From: Malaciobacter molluscorum LMG 25693
GTDB taxonomy: Bacteria > Campylobacterota > Campylobacteria > Campylobacterales > Arcobacteraceae
Assembly (NCBI RefSeq): GCF_003544935.1
Contig: NZ_CP032098.1
Span: 1,302,001-1,366,000, forward strand
DNA length: 64,000 bases
Direction: 5' to 3'
Part shown: positions 7,464 through 16,042 of the stretch, one piece after another
How positions within the stretch are numbered: position 1 is the stretch's first letter
How the letters are laid out: each line of letters opens with the position of its first letter
Position numbers and translations under genes: made by a program
The notes under the pieces: generated by a model
Seen by the model: only the letters and a program-made list of their open reading frames with translations
Database searches by the model: none
Told to the model about the DNA's origin: nothing

Positions 7464-9296
7464 TTATTTTATAGGAATACTTAATATAAATTTTGCACCT
7501 TTTAATTTAAGCTTATTATAAGAGTATTCTATATTTTTAGCTGTTAATGTTCCATTCATATGTTTTGTAATCATCTCTTTAGACATGTATAATCCAATTC
7601 CTGTACCATTTTTATTACTCTTTGTTGTAAAATATGGATTGAAAATTTTATTAATAATATTTTCTGGTATTCCATCTGCATTATCTGTAATTTCTAAAGT
7701 TATTTCATTTGTTTCTTTATTGACCTTTGAATCAAAGAAAATATATTTGTTTTGTTTATTCTTCTCCTCTAGTGCATCAATGCAGTTATTTATAATATTT
7801 ATTATAACTTGGATAAATTCATTTTTTAGACCAAATATTTTAATTTTTTGTAGATTCTTTATAATAGATATATCTCTATTTTTAATTTTTGATTGAGTTA
7901 AAAACAGAACCTTTTCTATACACTCTTCAATATCAAAATAAGTTAATTTTTTATCAGGTTTAAAATAATTTCTAAAATCTTCAATTGTTTGATTTAAATG
8001 ATTTACAGAATTAGTTATTCTATTAATTGCTTCATCTAAAAACTCATCATCTAATATTTCAAACTCTTTTTTTACTTTTATTCCTGTTGCACTTGATGAA
8101 ATAACAGAAAGAGGTTGTCTCCATTGATGCGCAATATTTTCAAGCATTTCTCCCATTGCAGCCATTTTTGATTGTTGTTCTATCATTTTATTTTTACTAT
8201 CTAGTTCTTCGTTCATCTTTTTTATATCAGTTATATCCATAAAAATACCAAGAATTCCAATAATTTCACCTTTTGTATTTGTTAAAGGAACTTTTGAAGT
8301 TATTATATCTAATCGATTTTTATTTTTTGTAAGAAGAGATTCTTCTGTTTTTAAAACATGTTTTCCCGTTTCTATTACACTTTTATCATCTTTTCTATAT
8401 TTAATAATATCTTTTGTATTCCAAGGAAGTTTAAAATCTGTTTTTCCTATTATTTGTTCTTGTACTTGATAACCTGCTAGATTTAAAAAATATTTATTTG
8501 CTCCCAAATATTTAAAATCAGTATTTTTCCAGAAAATTGCAATTGGTATTGAGTCAATTATGTTATTTAAAAGGAGTTTAGCCTCTTGTAATTCTTCTAT
8601 TTTTTTAGAAAGGTTTGATTGAGATTTTATAAGTTTTTTCTCAATCTTAGTTATTTTTTTGTTTATTATTAATATGGTTAAAATAACAATTATTAGTATA
8701 ATAGTGCTAGAAAATATTGAATAAATTTTCATATTTTCTATTTGTTTATTTATAGTTTTTTTATCAATTATATCCATTTTTTTAAACTCTTGGAAAATAA
8801 AATCTTGATATTGTAAAAGAAATTCAATTTTTCTTGATAAAGATAAAATAGTTTTATAAAGTTCACTATTTTTATCTTTTATAAATAATTCCCCTTGAAG
8901 TGATAAAATAGATTTTTTATGTAAGTTTTGTGGTTGTAGTATATTATTTTCTAAAATCTTATCGATTTTAGAAATCTCTTTTTTTGATATATACCATAAT
9001 TTGCCAATTCTATTTTTTTGTTCTAATGTTAATGTATTTATTTGTTTATCAAATTCTTCAATAGATTTTATCCATATAATTTTTTTATCTTCTAAATTTA
9101 AAGTTGATAGAAGATTTTCAGTATTCATTTTAAGCTCTAAAAAACTATTTTTTGAATTTGATAGGCATGTCAATTTTTTATTTAATAAATCTATTTTTTG
9201 TAAAAAGAAAAAAACTATGACGGTACTTAATAAAAGGCCAATTATTAGAATAACAAAGCTATAAAAAGTAAAATCTCTAATTTTTAAGTTACTCAT
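7464..9296 (-). CDS. Membrane-bound PAS-domain sensor histidine kinase
   Basis: The 610-residue kinase has a first membrane helix (about 12-32), an extracytoplasmic helical domain (about 35-190), a second membrane helix (about 193-212), a PAS domain (about 242-355, ending in GILGIFMDITDIKKM), a HisKA segment with H390 in NIAHQWRQPLS, and a HATPase domain with an N box (NIINNCIDAL) and G boxes (DNADGIPENI, NGTGIGLYMSK). Its start overlaps the end of the solute-binding lipoprotein gene by 8 bases, so the two are almost certainly co-translated. The lipoprotein probably delivers a ligand to the kinase's outer domain. No response regulator gene is adjacent. Confidence 0.85.
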   Translation of the reverse strand: MSNLKIRDFTFYSFVILIIGLLLSTVIVFFFLQKIDLLNKKLTCLSNSKNSFLELKMNTENLLSTLNLEDKKIIWIKSIEEFDKQINTLTLEQKNRIGKLWYISKKEISKIDKILENNILQPQNLHKKSILSLQGELFIKDKNSELYKTILSLSRKIEFLLQYQDFIFQEFKKMDIIDKKTINKQIENMKIYSIFSSTIILIIVILTILIINKKITKIEKKLIKSQSNLSKKIEELQEAKLLLNNIIDSIPIAIFWKNTDFKYLGANKYFLNLAGYQVQEQIIGKTDFKLPWNTKDIIKYRKDDKSVIETGKHVLKTEESLLTKNKNRLDIITSKVPLTNTKGEIIGILGIFMDITDIKKMNEELDSKNKMIEQQSKMAAMGEMLENIAHQWRQPLSVISSSATGIKVKKEFEILDDEFLDEAINRITNSVNHLNQTIEDFRNYFKPDKKLTYFDIEECIEKVLFLTQSKIKNRDISIIKNLQKIKIFGLKNEFIQVIINIINNCIDALEEKNKQNKYIFFDSKVNKETNEITLEITDNADGIPENIINKIFNPYFTTKSNKNGTGIGLYMSKEMITKHMNGTLTAKNIEYSYNKLKLKGAKFILSIPIK

Positions 9297-10752
9297 TTAT
9301 TGATTCCTTATATAACTTTATTTGTTTTTCTCTTCCTAACTTATTTGTTATTTGTTCCCATTGTTTATAAACTATATCTAATGCTTGTTGTGCTGAAAGT
9401 TCTTTAATTATAGCTTTATGTAAATATATATTTAATGCATCATAATAAAGTTCTGCTCCTGGTATTCGAATATCTGTAATTATATTTTTGTTTGATAAAG
9501 ATTTTTCAATTGTTTTTAGATACTTAATTGCTTCGTCTTTAGAAAAACCACTTTTATTCCACTCTTCATAAGAAGTAGGGTAAAAATGAGAAACTCTTGA
9601 TGGATTTACTCCACTCCATCCTTTTGAAATAAGTTTTTGAGTTAACTCTTTTGAAGACATATGTGTTGCAAAGTCTAATGCAAGTTTTTTATTTTTACTA
9701 TTTTTATTTACTACAATAATCCAATTGCCAGTTAATGCAGTAACTTTATTAAATCTTTTTTCCCATTTTTGTTTTTTTGAATTATATACACTATTACTTC
9801 CTGGTAAAACAGCATAACCAATTTTGTTTTTTATAACTGATTCTTTTGCATTATTTGCCATTATTCCAATATCTCCCCAATCAATTGCTAATGCAACATC
9901 ACCAGCAATAAAACTCTGTCTTACTTCAAATGGAGAATAGTTTATTATTTCTTTTGGAGCATATTGCATTATATTTACATATTCTTTTAATGCTTTTACA
10001 AATGCAGGGTTATTTATTCTTGGTTTCATTGTATTTATATCAAAATAAAAAGCATTATCTTCAGGATATTTGGCATATGCTGCTGCTCTAGCAAAAAATA
10101 AAAGCATTGTCCCATAATTAGAAATTCTACTTCCTATTAAACCATGTTCAATCTTACCATCATTATCCCAATCCCATCCATTAAAAAATTGTGCTATATT
10201 TGTATATTCTTGCCATGTATTAGGTACTTTTAAATCATAATGATAAATTTGTTTAAATTTTTTTTGGTATTCTTTATTCTCTAAAATATCTTTTCTATAA
10301 TAGATAATTACATTATCACCATCATAAGGTAAAAAATAGCATTTATTATTCCACGAGTAAATATATTTTTTATAAATGGGTAAAACATCATCCCAATGTA
10401 TCTTATCTTTTGCCCATTTAGGAATTTCAAGGGCACTATTATTTGATAGGATTGAACCAGCCCAAGAGGAGAATAAAAAGAAAACATCATAATTTATATT
10501 TGGATCTGTTAAAGACTCTTTTATTTCAGATACAGTGTCATCCCAACTTGGAGTAACAACTCTAATTATAACATCTTTATTTTTTTGTATTTTTTTTGCT
10601 TCAATTTTTACAGGATCGCTAATTAATCCACCTAAGTGGGGCACAAGAACAGTAATAATTTGTTCTTTTGTTTTATCTGTTGAGTTTTCATTATTACATG
10701 AATTAAAAAAAATTGTTATAAATATTAAAAAAAATATTTTAATTACTCTCAT
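9289..10752 (-). CDS. Family 1 extracellular solute-binding lipoprotein (sensor partner)
   Basis: The protein is a MalE-like binding protein of about 487 residues: signal peptide MRVIKIFFLIFITIFF and lipobox FFNSC giving an acylated Cys, then a two-lobed body with segments typical of sugar-type binding proteins (YDVFFLFSSWAGSIL, WDWDNDGKIEHGLIGS, SFIAGDVALAIDWGDIGIMA). The start is set at 10752 because GGAG sits 8 bases upstream. An in-frame ATG at 10776 has no such signal. No permease or ATPase gene follows. Instead a histidine kinase overlaps it, so it probably senses rather than transports. Ligand unknown. Confidence 0.8.
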   Translation of the reverse strand: MRVIKIFFLIFITIFFNSCNNENSTDKTKEQIITVLVPHLGGLISDPVKIEAKKIQKNKDVIIRVVTPSWDDTVSEIKESLTDPNINYDVFFLFSSWAGSILSNNSALEIPKWAKDKIHWDDVLPIYKKYIYSWNNKCYFLPYDGDNVIIYYRKDILENKEYQKKFKQIYHYDLKVPNTWQEYTNIAQFFNGWDWDNDGKIEHGLIGSRISNYGTMLLFFARAAAYAKYPEDNAFYFDINTMKPRINNPAFVKALKEYVNIMQYAPKEIINYSPFEVRQSFIAGDVALAIDWGDIGIMANNAKESVIKNKIGYAVLPGSNSVYNSKKQKWEKRFNKVTALTGNWIIVVNKNSKNKKLALDFATHMSSKELTQKLISKGWSGVNPSRVSHFYPTSYEEWNKSGFSKDEAIKYLKTIEKSLSNKNIITDIRIPGAELYYDALNIYLHKAIIKELSAQQALDIVYKQWEQITNKLGREKQIKLYKESINE

Positions 10753-10839
10753 AATGACATCTCCTGTTATCATCAAAGGTAATAAATCATACTCTTAAAA
10801 CACTTAAAAAACTAAAAAAATTATTTATACTATGATTTT

Positions 10840-10866
10840 TTAATAAATAAAAAATTTAAAATCATA
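10840..10866. other. AT-rich flank with weak stem downstream of the SUKH-like gene
   Basis: TATGATTTT at 10831-10839 can pair with AAAATCATA ending at 10866, giving a 9-bp A/T-only stem just downstream of the pseudogene. It recurs in copy 2. It is a weak candidate terminator only. Confidence 0.25.
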
Positions 10867-10878
10867 AAAATTTTATTA

Positions 10879-11402
10879 TTACCATTTTTCAACTTTGATA
10901 TTTTCAATAAAATCTTCAAAACTATTAGCTAATTTAATCATAGTACCTGGCATTTTATTTTCAGATGGATTAAATTTATTCATTGCAGATTCAAAATCAT
11001 TTTCAGGTAATTGTTCTTCATATGGATCTTGTTCACAAAAATAGATATATCCAAAGCTATCTTCTCTAAGTGAAATACAAATCTCAGCAAGTTCTATATT
11101 AACAAATGGAATATTTCCATAGGGGAATGCAACTCCTTCTCTATGCTTAAAATTAAGAAAAATATCTTTAGCACTATAAAATCCATCAAATCTTAAGTCA
11201 TCTCTTGGTCCAAAAGCTTTATTAATTTCAAAAACAAATTCATAATCATTATTGTTAATTATTAGACCATTTTTTTTATGTAAAAATCTAGAAATGCTTT
11301 GGGAAAATGAATGTTTCTTTTTTTTCGTAAGAGTTAAATTATAGGTAGGGGGTTCTCTTTTGAGTATGTGTTTCCATATATTTTAAATATATTATTACCC
11401 AT
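10879..11402 (-). pseudogene. Broken SMI1/KNR4 (SUKH)-like gene, copy 1
   Basis: From the ATG at 11402 the frame reads a short plausible start (MGNNIFKIYGNTYSKENP) and then hits TAA at 11334-11336. Read through, it gives FPKAFLDFYIKKNG, close to the SUKH core. An A8 tract at 11270-11277 then shifts the frame, and the remainder (GLIINNNDYEF through SFEDFIENIKVEKW) is open in another frame to a stop at 10879. At least a stop and a frameshift therefore separate the parts. The ATG-to-stop distance is 524 bases, not a multiple of three. SUKH proteins are commonly immunity proteins to contact-dependent or polymorphic toxins. Either decay or length variation of the A8 and C5 tracts could explain the lesions. 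Confidence 0.6.
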
Positions 11403-11474
11403 AATTTTATCCTTTTAATAATTTCATCAAATTGTAAGAAAATATAGTCAAGATTTATATCATACAAATAAGTT

Positions 11475-12147
11475 ACTTAAAAAACTAAAAAAATTATTTA
11501 TACTATGATTTTTTAATAAATAAAAAATTTAAAATCATAAAAATTTTATTATTACCATTTTTCAACTTTGATATTTTCAATAAAATCTTCAAAACTATTA
11601 GCTAATTTAATCATAGTACCTGGCATTTTATTTTCAGATGGATTAAATTTATTCATTGCAGATTCAAAATCATTTTCAGGTAATTGTTCTTCATATGGAT
11701 CTTGTTCACAAAAATAGATATATCCAAAGCTATCTTCTCTAAGTGAAATACAAATCTCAGCAAGTTCTATATTAACAAATGGAATATTTCCATAGGGGAA
11801 TGCAACTCCTTCTCTATGCTTAAAATTAAGAAAAATATCTTTAGCACTATAAAATCCATCAAATCTTAAGTCATCTCTTGGTCCAAAAGCTTTATTAATT
11901 TCAAAAACAAATTCATAATCATTATTGTTAATTATTAGACCATTTTTTTTATGTAAAAATCTAGAAATGCTTTGGGAAAATGAATGTTTCTTTTTTTTCG
12001 TAAGAGTTAAATTATAGGTAGGGGGTTCTCTTTTGAGTATGTGTTTCCATATATTTTAAATATATTATTACCCATAATTTTATCCTTTTAATAATTTCAT
12101 CAAATTGTAAGAAAATATAGTCAAGATTTATATCATACAAATAAGTT
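11475..12147. repeat. 673-bp tandem duplication, copy 2
   Basis: Same sequence as 10802-11474 as far as can be seen by eye, offset by exactly 673 bases. It is followed by a third occurrence of the 10-base junction ACTTAAAAAA at 12148-12157. Apparent identity suggests a recent event, or an assembly duplication. Confidence 0.9.
11552..12075 (-). pseudogene. Broken SMI1/KNR4 (SUKH)-like gene, copy 2
   Basis: This repeats the lesions of copy 1: ATG at 12073-12075, an in-frame TAA 22 codons later, and a frameshift at the second A8 tract. Because both copies carry the same defects, the damage either came before the duplication or reflects the same sequencing error in both. Nothing recognisable as a toxin lies beside either copy. 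Confidence 0.6.
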
Positions 12148-12200
12148 ACTTAAAAAAATAGAAAATTATTTTTTATATATCTTTTATAAATAAAGACTTT

Positions 12201-12217
12201 AAAGTTACAGTAAAATA
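12201..12217 (+). promoter_or_regulatory. Sequence shared with the rhodanese upstream region
   Basis: AAAGTTACAGTAAAATA here is identical to 20459-20475. Its core TTACAGTAA is a near-palindrome. It lies about 65 bases upstream of the Crp/Fnr start and could be a regulator site, but two copies in an AT-rich genome are weak evidence. Confidence 0.25.
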
Positions 12218-12278
12218 ATAATATTTAATTAGTTTTTATAACTATTTGTTAAAATTATTAAAATGATAAAGGTTTTTA

Positions 12279-12887
12279 ATGAAAGAAATAAATAGTGAAT
12301 TTTATTATGATAAGTTTAGAAAAGCTTGTAATCAATATTATAAATTTAATGATAACTCTTTTGAATTATTTAAAGATATAACTTTTATAAAAGAGGTTAA
12401 AAAATCTCAGGTTTTACAAGATACATATTCTCAAGCAAAATATATTTATTTTATAGTAAAAGGTATTTTAAGAACTTATTATTTAAATGAAAAAGGCAAT
12501 ATTTACACAAAAAATATTTTTAGTGAAAATTATTTTTCTGCCTCAAAAGTATCTTTATTAACAAAAAAGGATTCATATTTAAATATCGATGCTTTAGAAG
12601 ATAGTATATTGATTTATATTGATTTTGAAAAATATAGACAATTAATAAATAAATATATAGAATTTAAAGAATTTTATATAAATTATATGGAAAAGAATTG
12701 GGTTATAGTAAAAGAAAAAAATGAGATTTCACTAGTTTTAGATGATGCTCAAAAAAGATACGAAAACTTTATAAAAGCAAATCCAAATATAGAAAATAGA
12801 ATAGCATTACATCATATTGCAAATCATTTAGGAATTACTCCTACTCAACTTAGTAGAATAAGAAAAAAGATAAAATCACATAAGTGA
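12279..12887 (+). CDS. Crp/Fnr family transcriptional regulator
   Basis: The 202-residue protein has a cNMP-binding-like beta barrel (about 30-125; AKYIYFIVKGILRTYYLNEKG matches the usual glycine-containing turn) and a C-terminal helix-turn-helix (IALHHIANHLGITPTQLSRIRKKIK, about 176-200). No cysteine cluster typical of FNR is present, so an oxygen-sensing Fe-S role is unlikely. An AAAGG site sits 7 bases before the ATG. The 130 bases upstream carry a sequence that also occurs upstream of the rhodanese gene. It converges on the DsbC-like gene, with a hairpin between them. Confidence 0.85.
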   Translation: MKEINSEFYYDKFRKACNQYYKFNDNSFELFKDITFIKEVKKSQVLQDTYSQAKYIYFIVKGILRTYYLNEKGNIYTKNIFSENYFSASKVSLLTKKDSYLNIDALEDSILIYIDFEKYRQLINKYIEFKEFYINYMEKNWVIVKEKNEISLVLDDAQKRYENFIKANPNIENRIALHHIANHLGITPTQLSRIRKKIKSHK

Positions 12888-12897
12888 CTTATCTTTT
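12865..12897. terminator. Hairpin terminator of the Crp/Fnr gene
   Basis: AAAAGATAA (12865-12873) pairs with TTATCTTTT (12889-12897), with a loop that includes the stop codon region. Its T-run lies on the plus strand, and the A-run on the left can serve the convergent gene. Confidence 0.55.
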
Positions 12898-12902
12898 CGT
12901 AA

Positions 12903-13634
12903 TTATTTTATGTTATATTTGTATAAAACTTCAATCCAAGATACTTTTTTACCTTTTATGTTGTATAAAGTAGGTGTTGCTTGAATACCTAACGCTTGTG
13001 CAATTACTAATTGTTCATCAAGTTGTTTTTCTAAATTTTCATACTCTTTATTTGTATATTTTCTATTTTTAAATTCCTCAGAAGTTGCTGTAACATTAAG
13101 CATAGCTTTGATTTTTTCTTCTTTTGTCTTTTTACTCATATAATATAAAGACAATTCTCGTGCATTAGCATGGAAGCTTAGAGGATAGAAAAATATTCTT
13201 ATTTTTACATTTTTCTCAATTTTTGGAAAATATGCTTCAAATTTTTTGCAGTATGGACACTCTGGGTCGGTAAAAAGAATATATTCATCTGTTCCTGAAC
13301 CATAAGTAAAAGCTTCTTTACCTATTATTTTAGATAAGTCAACAGGAATAGTAAGATATTCTCCTGTAGATGAATCCATAGCTTTACCTGTAATTAAAAC
13401 TTTTTTATCTTTTGTTAGAAAAAGTTCTTGTTGATGTTGTTCTTCAATTAAAGTATCTAAAATATAAATACTTCCTAAATCTAAAGCTTTTTTTACTTTT
13501 ATATGTGCATCTTTTATTAATTTCAAGTTATTAATTATCTTTAACTCTTCACTTGATACTTCTTTGTTGTTTTGTGCATAAAGAAAAGTTGTACAAAAAA
13601 ATAGAACTAATAGACCTTTTATAATATTAGACAT
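12903..13634 (-). CDS. Periplasmic DsbC/DsbG-like thiol-disulfide protein
   Basis: The 243-residue protein has a signal peptide (MSNIIKGLLVLFFCTTFLYA), a short N-terminal part (about 25-110) in the position of the DsbC/DsbG dimerisation domain, and a thioredoxin fold with active site FTDPECPYCKKFEAYF (C-P-Y-C) and cis-Pro loop ATPTLYN. It is expected to reduce or isomerise disulfides in periplasmic proteins. It stands alone, converging on the Crp/Fnr gene. No DsbD-like reductase is seen in the window. Confidence 0.85.
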   Translation of the reverse strand: MSNIIKGLLVLFFCTTFLYAQNNKEVSSEELKIINNLKLIKDAHIKVKKALDLGSIYILDTLIEEQHQQELFLTKDKKVLITGKAMDSSTGEYLTIPVDLSKIIGKEAFTYGSGTDEYILFTDPECPYCKKFEAYFPKIEKNVKIRIFFYPLSFHANARELSLYYMSKKTKEEKIKAMLNVTATSEEFKNRKYTNKEYENLEKQLDEQLVIAQALGIQATPTLYNIKGKKVSWIEVLYKYNIK

Positions 13635-13741
13635 ATGCTCTCCCTAAAAAATTTATAAATATAATACAGAAAAAATGTTTAGAGAGAGTAAAATTGTAAG
13701 GATAAAATATAAATAGTTAGTATAAGTAAGTTAAAATATAG

Positions 13742-13993
13742 TTAAAATCCATATTCATCTTTTAATTTATTTATTTTATTTCTTATGAGACTCTCTTTCC
13801 ATCCATGTCTGCTAGCAAATTCAGTAATCTCTTTTTCTCTTTGTTGTTTATCACAAAATACAAAAATTCTTTTAATAAATGGTTTTGGTATTTGTATAGC
13901 TACCATTTGAAAATAATTGTCTTTACACTCTTTAGAACAAAAAACTTTACTTATAGAAATCTTTTTTTGACAATATGGACAATGATTAGACAT
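13742..13993 (-). CDS. Small zinc-ribbon protein, function unknown
   Basis: This 83-residue protein starts with two Cys pairs, C-P-Y-C near residue 5 and C-S-K-E-C near residue 19, the usual layout of a zinc ribbon. Its C-terminal half (KQQREKEITEFASRHGWKESLIRNKINKLKDEYGF) looks like a helical, possibly helix-turn-helix, segment. I recognise no named family. It stands alone and may be a small DNA- or RNA-binding regulator. Confidence 0.55.
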   Translation of the reverse strand: MSNHCPYCQKKISISKVFCSKECKDNYFQMVAIQIPKPFIKRIFVFCDKQQREKEITEFASRHGWKESLIRNKINKLKDEYGF

Positions 13994-14133
13994 AAGTATC
14001 CCTTTAATGTATTTTAAAAATTGGAGTATAACAAATAAACTTTAAATGCAACTAAGTTGCCACGAAAATATATAAAAAATTTTTTTATTTAAGCTTTATA
14101 TTGTAAAATCGTACAAAAAATTAGGAAATTTTA

Positions 14134-14592
14134 ATGACAGATTCAAAAATATTTTATGTTTTATTAATCATGTTATCTGGTGCTGTAATGCCAATTCAAT
14201 CTGCACTTAATCTCTATTTAGCAAAATGGAGTGGTTCTTTTACCTTTGCTTCTATGATCTCTTTTTTTGTTGGAACAGTTTGTCTAATTGTTGTGGTATT
14301 GCTTTTTTCAAAAGTTAGTTTTTCAAGTTTAGATTTTTCTCAGACTCCACCATTTTATGCTTGGTTGGGAGGATTCTTAGGGGCTTTTTTTGTAACAATG
14401 GTAATCATAAGTGCTCCTAAAATTGGTATGACTTCAATGTTTTTATCAATAATATCTGGTCAATTATTAATGTCTATAATAATTGATAAGTATGGTTTTT
14501 TTGGTTTTGATATAAAAGAGGTATCTATAACTAAAATAGTTGCAGTTATATTTGTGATAACGGGAACATGGTTATATACATTAGATAAATAA
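14134..14592 (+). CDS. YdcZ-type (DUF606) small DMT-superfamily membrane protein
   Basis: The 152-residue hydrophobic protein has about five membrane helices and the family's N-terminal pattern MLSGAVMPIQSALNLYLAKW, followed by YAWLGGFLGAFFVTMVIISAPKIG. Members of this half-length drug/metabolite transporter family usually act as dimers, substrates unknown. It ends in a strong hairpin shared with the convergent AEC transporter gene. Confidence 0.8.
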   Translation: MTDSKIFYVLLIMLSGAVMPIQSALNLYLAKWSGSFTFASMISFFVGTVCLIVVVLLFSKVSFSSLDFSQTPPFYAWLGGFLGAFFVTMVIISAPKIGMTSMFLSIISGQLLMSIIIDKYGFFGFDIKEVSITKIVAVIFVITGTWLYTLDK

Positions 14593-14594
14593 AT

Positions 14595-14622
14595 GTAATA
14601 AACTATAATAATAGTTTATTAC
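14595..14622. terminator. Bidirectional terminator
   Basis: Perfect 11-bp stem GTAATAAACTA (14595-14605) / TAGTTTATTAC (14612-14622) with a 6-base loop, placed between two convergent stop codons and followed by a T-rich stretch. Confidence 0.7.
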
Positions 14623-14639
14623 AAGTTTTTAAGTTAAAT

Positions 14640-15539
14640 TTATAGAATTCTTGAAATTACATATGTTGTTAAAAAAGATACTACTATTCCATATCCTACA
14701 ATTGCAGTACTTAGTCTTGGTGCAAGTCCTACCATAGCTGCAATTGCACCTGCTGTAATCATAGGTGACATACCTGCTTCTAAAATTGAAACATCACTTG
14801 CAAGTGTATGTTGCCATCCTAGAATAACTGCAAATATATATGCAATAATAGGTCCTATTATTAGTTTTATTAATAGTGCAATGCTTAATGGTTGTAAGTC
14901 TGATTTTGGGAGTTTTAGTTTAAGTTGAAGCCCAACTGCAACTAAAGCTACAGGAATAAGAGTAACAGAAAAATCTTTTAATATACTAGTTAATAAAGGT
15001 GGAAAATCTACACCTAGAAAACAAAATGCTATAATTAATGATAAAAATGGAGGAAAAGTTAAAACTTTTCTAACAATAATTCTTGGAGTTGTCTTTTTAT
15101 TATCTGTATATAAAGCAGTAATTAAAGTACCATAAGTTGCCAATGCAATAAAAGTTCCTAATTGATCATAAATAATTACATAAGGAATAGCTTTTTCACC
15201 TATATACATACTTATTAAAGGGATACCTGCAATTGAACTATTTGATAAAACAGCAACTAAAAGTAATGATCCTGTAACTTCTTTTGACCAATTTAAATAT
15301 TTTGAAAAAACTAAAACTACAATAGCTGTTAAAATCATAACAACCCATGCAATAATAGCTGGTATAATAATGTCAATTGATATAGTAAGTTTAGGTACTT
15401 GTAATAAAATTATTGCTGGTAGTGAGATATAAATAATATATTGATTTAATATTATTGGAGTCTCATGGGAAAAAATTTTGAATTTTTGTAGAGCATATCC
15501 AATAATTATTGCAACAATAATTAAGGAAAAGTTTTCCAT
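14640..15539 (-). CDS. AEC family (auxin efflux carrier-like) transporter
   Basis: The 299-residue protein has about ten hydrophobic helices in two five-helix halves, and the family's central LVAVLSNSSIAGIPLI and C-terminal EAGMSPMITAGAIAAMVGL segments. These carriers export or exchange organic anions or other small molecules. Its ATG overlaps the TAA of the HxlR gene (TAATG), so it is co-translated with that regulator and probably exports a compound the regulator responds to. Confidence 0.85.
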   Translation of the reverse strand: MENFSLIIVAIIIGYALQKFKIFSHETPIILNQYIIYISLPAIILLQVPKLTISIDIIIPAIIAWVVMILTAIVVLVFSKYLNWSKEVTGSLLLVAVLSNSSIAGIPLISMYIGEKAIPYVIIYDQLGTFIALATYGTLITALYTDNKKTTPRIIVRKVLTFPPFLSLIIAFCFLGVDFPPLLTSILKDFSVTLIPVALVAVGLQLKLKLPKSDLQPLSIALLIKLIIGPIIAYIFAVILGWQHTLASDVSILEAGMSPMITAGAIAAMVGLAPRLSTAIVGYGIVVSFLTTYVISRIL

Positions 15540-15916
15540 TAATTTCTTCTATTTTTTTCTGTATAGCACATATTTTCTTCTGTTATTTTTCCAAATTCTT
15601 TAACATATTCTACACCCCAATTATACATCTCTTCCAATAATGGTTTTAATCTTTTCCCAGCTGGTGTTAAAGAGTATACAACTTTTGGTGGAACTTCAGG
15701 AAAAACTTCTCTGTTTATTATATTTTTTTCTTCTAATTCTTTTAATTTAACAGTTAATGTTTTTTGTGTAATGTCCGAAATTTCTTCATGTAAGTCTTTA
15801 AATCTTTTATCTTCTTGAATTAAATGCCAAATTATTCCTAATTTCCATCTATCATTGAAAATATCTAAAGTAACACTTATCGAACAATTAAATTGTTTAT
15901 TATTTATATAATACAT
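15539..15916 (-). CDS. HxlR family redox/electrophile-type regulator
   Basis: This ~125-residue winged-helix regulator has the family pattern: a conserved Cys near the N terminus (NCSISVTLDIFNDRWKLGIIWHL), FKDLHEEISDITQKTLTVKLKELEE for the recognition helix region and VVYSLTPAGKRL for the wing. Relatives such as YodB, CatR and HypR sense quinones or disulfide stress through that N-terminal Cys. The start is at 15916 (AAAGGA upstream), not the ATG at 15934. It overlaps the AEC gene and is divergent from an EamA exporter, with a palindrome between them. Confidence 0.88.
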   Translation of the reverse strand: MYYINNKQFNCSISVTLDIFNDRWKLGIIWHLIQEDKRFKDLHEEISDITQKTLTVKLKELEEKNIINREVFPEVPPKVVYSLTPAGKRLKPLLEEMYNWGVEYVKEFGKITEENMCYTEKNRRN

Positions 15917-15964
15917 AATTCGTCCTTTCCACATAGAATTATATCATAATAAATATAAAACTCT

Positions 15965-15992
15965 TATACTTACCTAAAGTAAAGTAAGTATA
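15965..15992. promoter_or_regulatory. Palindromic site, probable HxlR operator 1
   Basis: TATACTTAC (15965-15973) and GTAAGTATA (15984-15992) are perfect 9-bp inverted arms with a 10-bp spacer. It sits between the divergent HxlR and EamA genes. The same arms, spacing and almost the same spacer recur at 16957-16980, which makes chance unlikely. Confidence 0.7.
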
Positions 15993-16042
15993 ATTTAAGT
16001 AAATTATAGAGATAATTCTCTATTAGTTTATAAAGGATATAA

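Larger units (their letters stand above)
10802..11474. repeat. 673-bp tandem duplication, copy 1
   Basis: This unit is repeated immediately as 11475-12147 and I see no difference between the copies. Each unit starts with ACTTAAAAAA, and the same 10 bases recur once more at 12148-12157 after copy 2, so a short flanking direct repeat marks the duplication boundaries. The unit contains one broken SUKH-like gene plus its flanks. Confidence 0.9.

Noticed and set aside
10753-10776. Longer start for the solute-binding lipoprotein
   Set aside because: It would put eight residues before the signal peptide. GGAG favours the ATG at 10752.
10802-12157. Duplication as an insertion sequence
   Set aside because: No transposase, terminal inverted repeats or target-site duplication typical of an IS was found. 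The 10-base junction repeat fits slippage better.
14048-14060. Small palindrome GCAACTAAGTTGC upstream of two genes
   Set aside because: It is a single short perfect palindrome with no second copy seen and no T-run, so no function can be argued.
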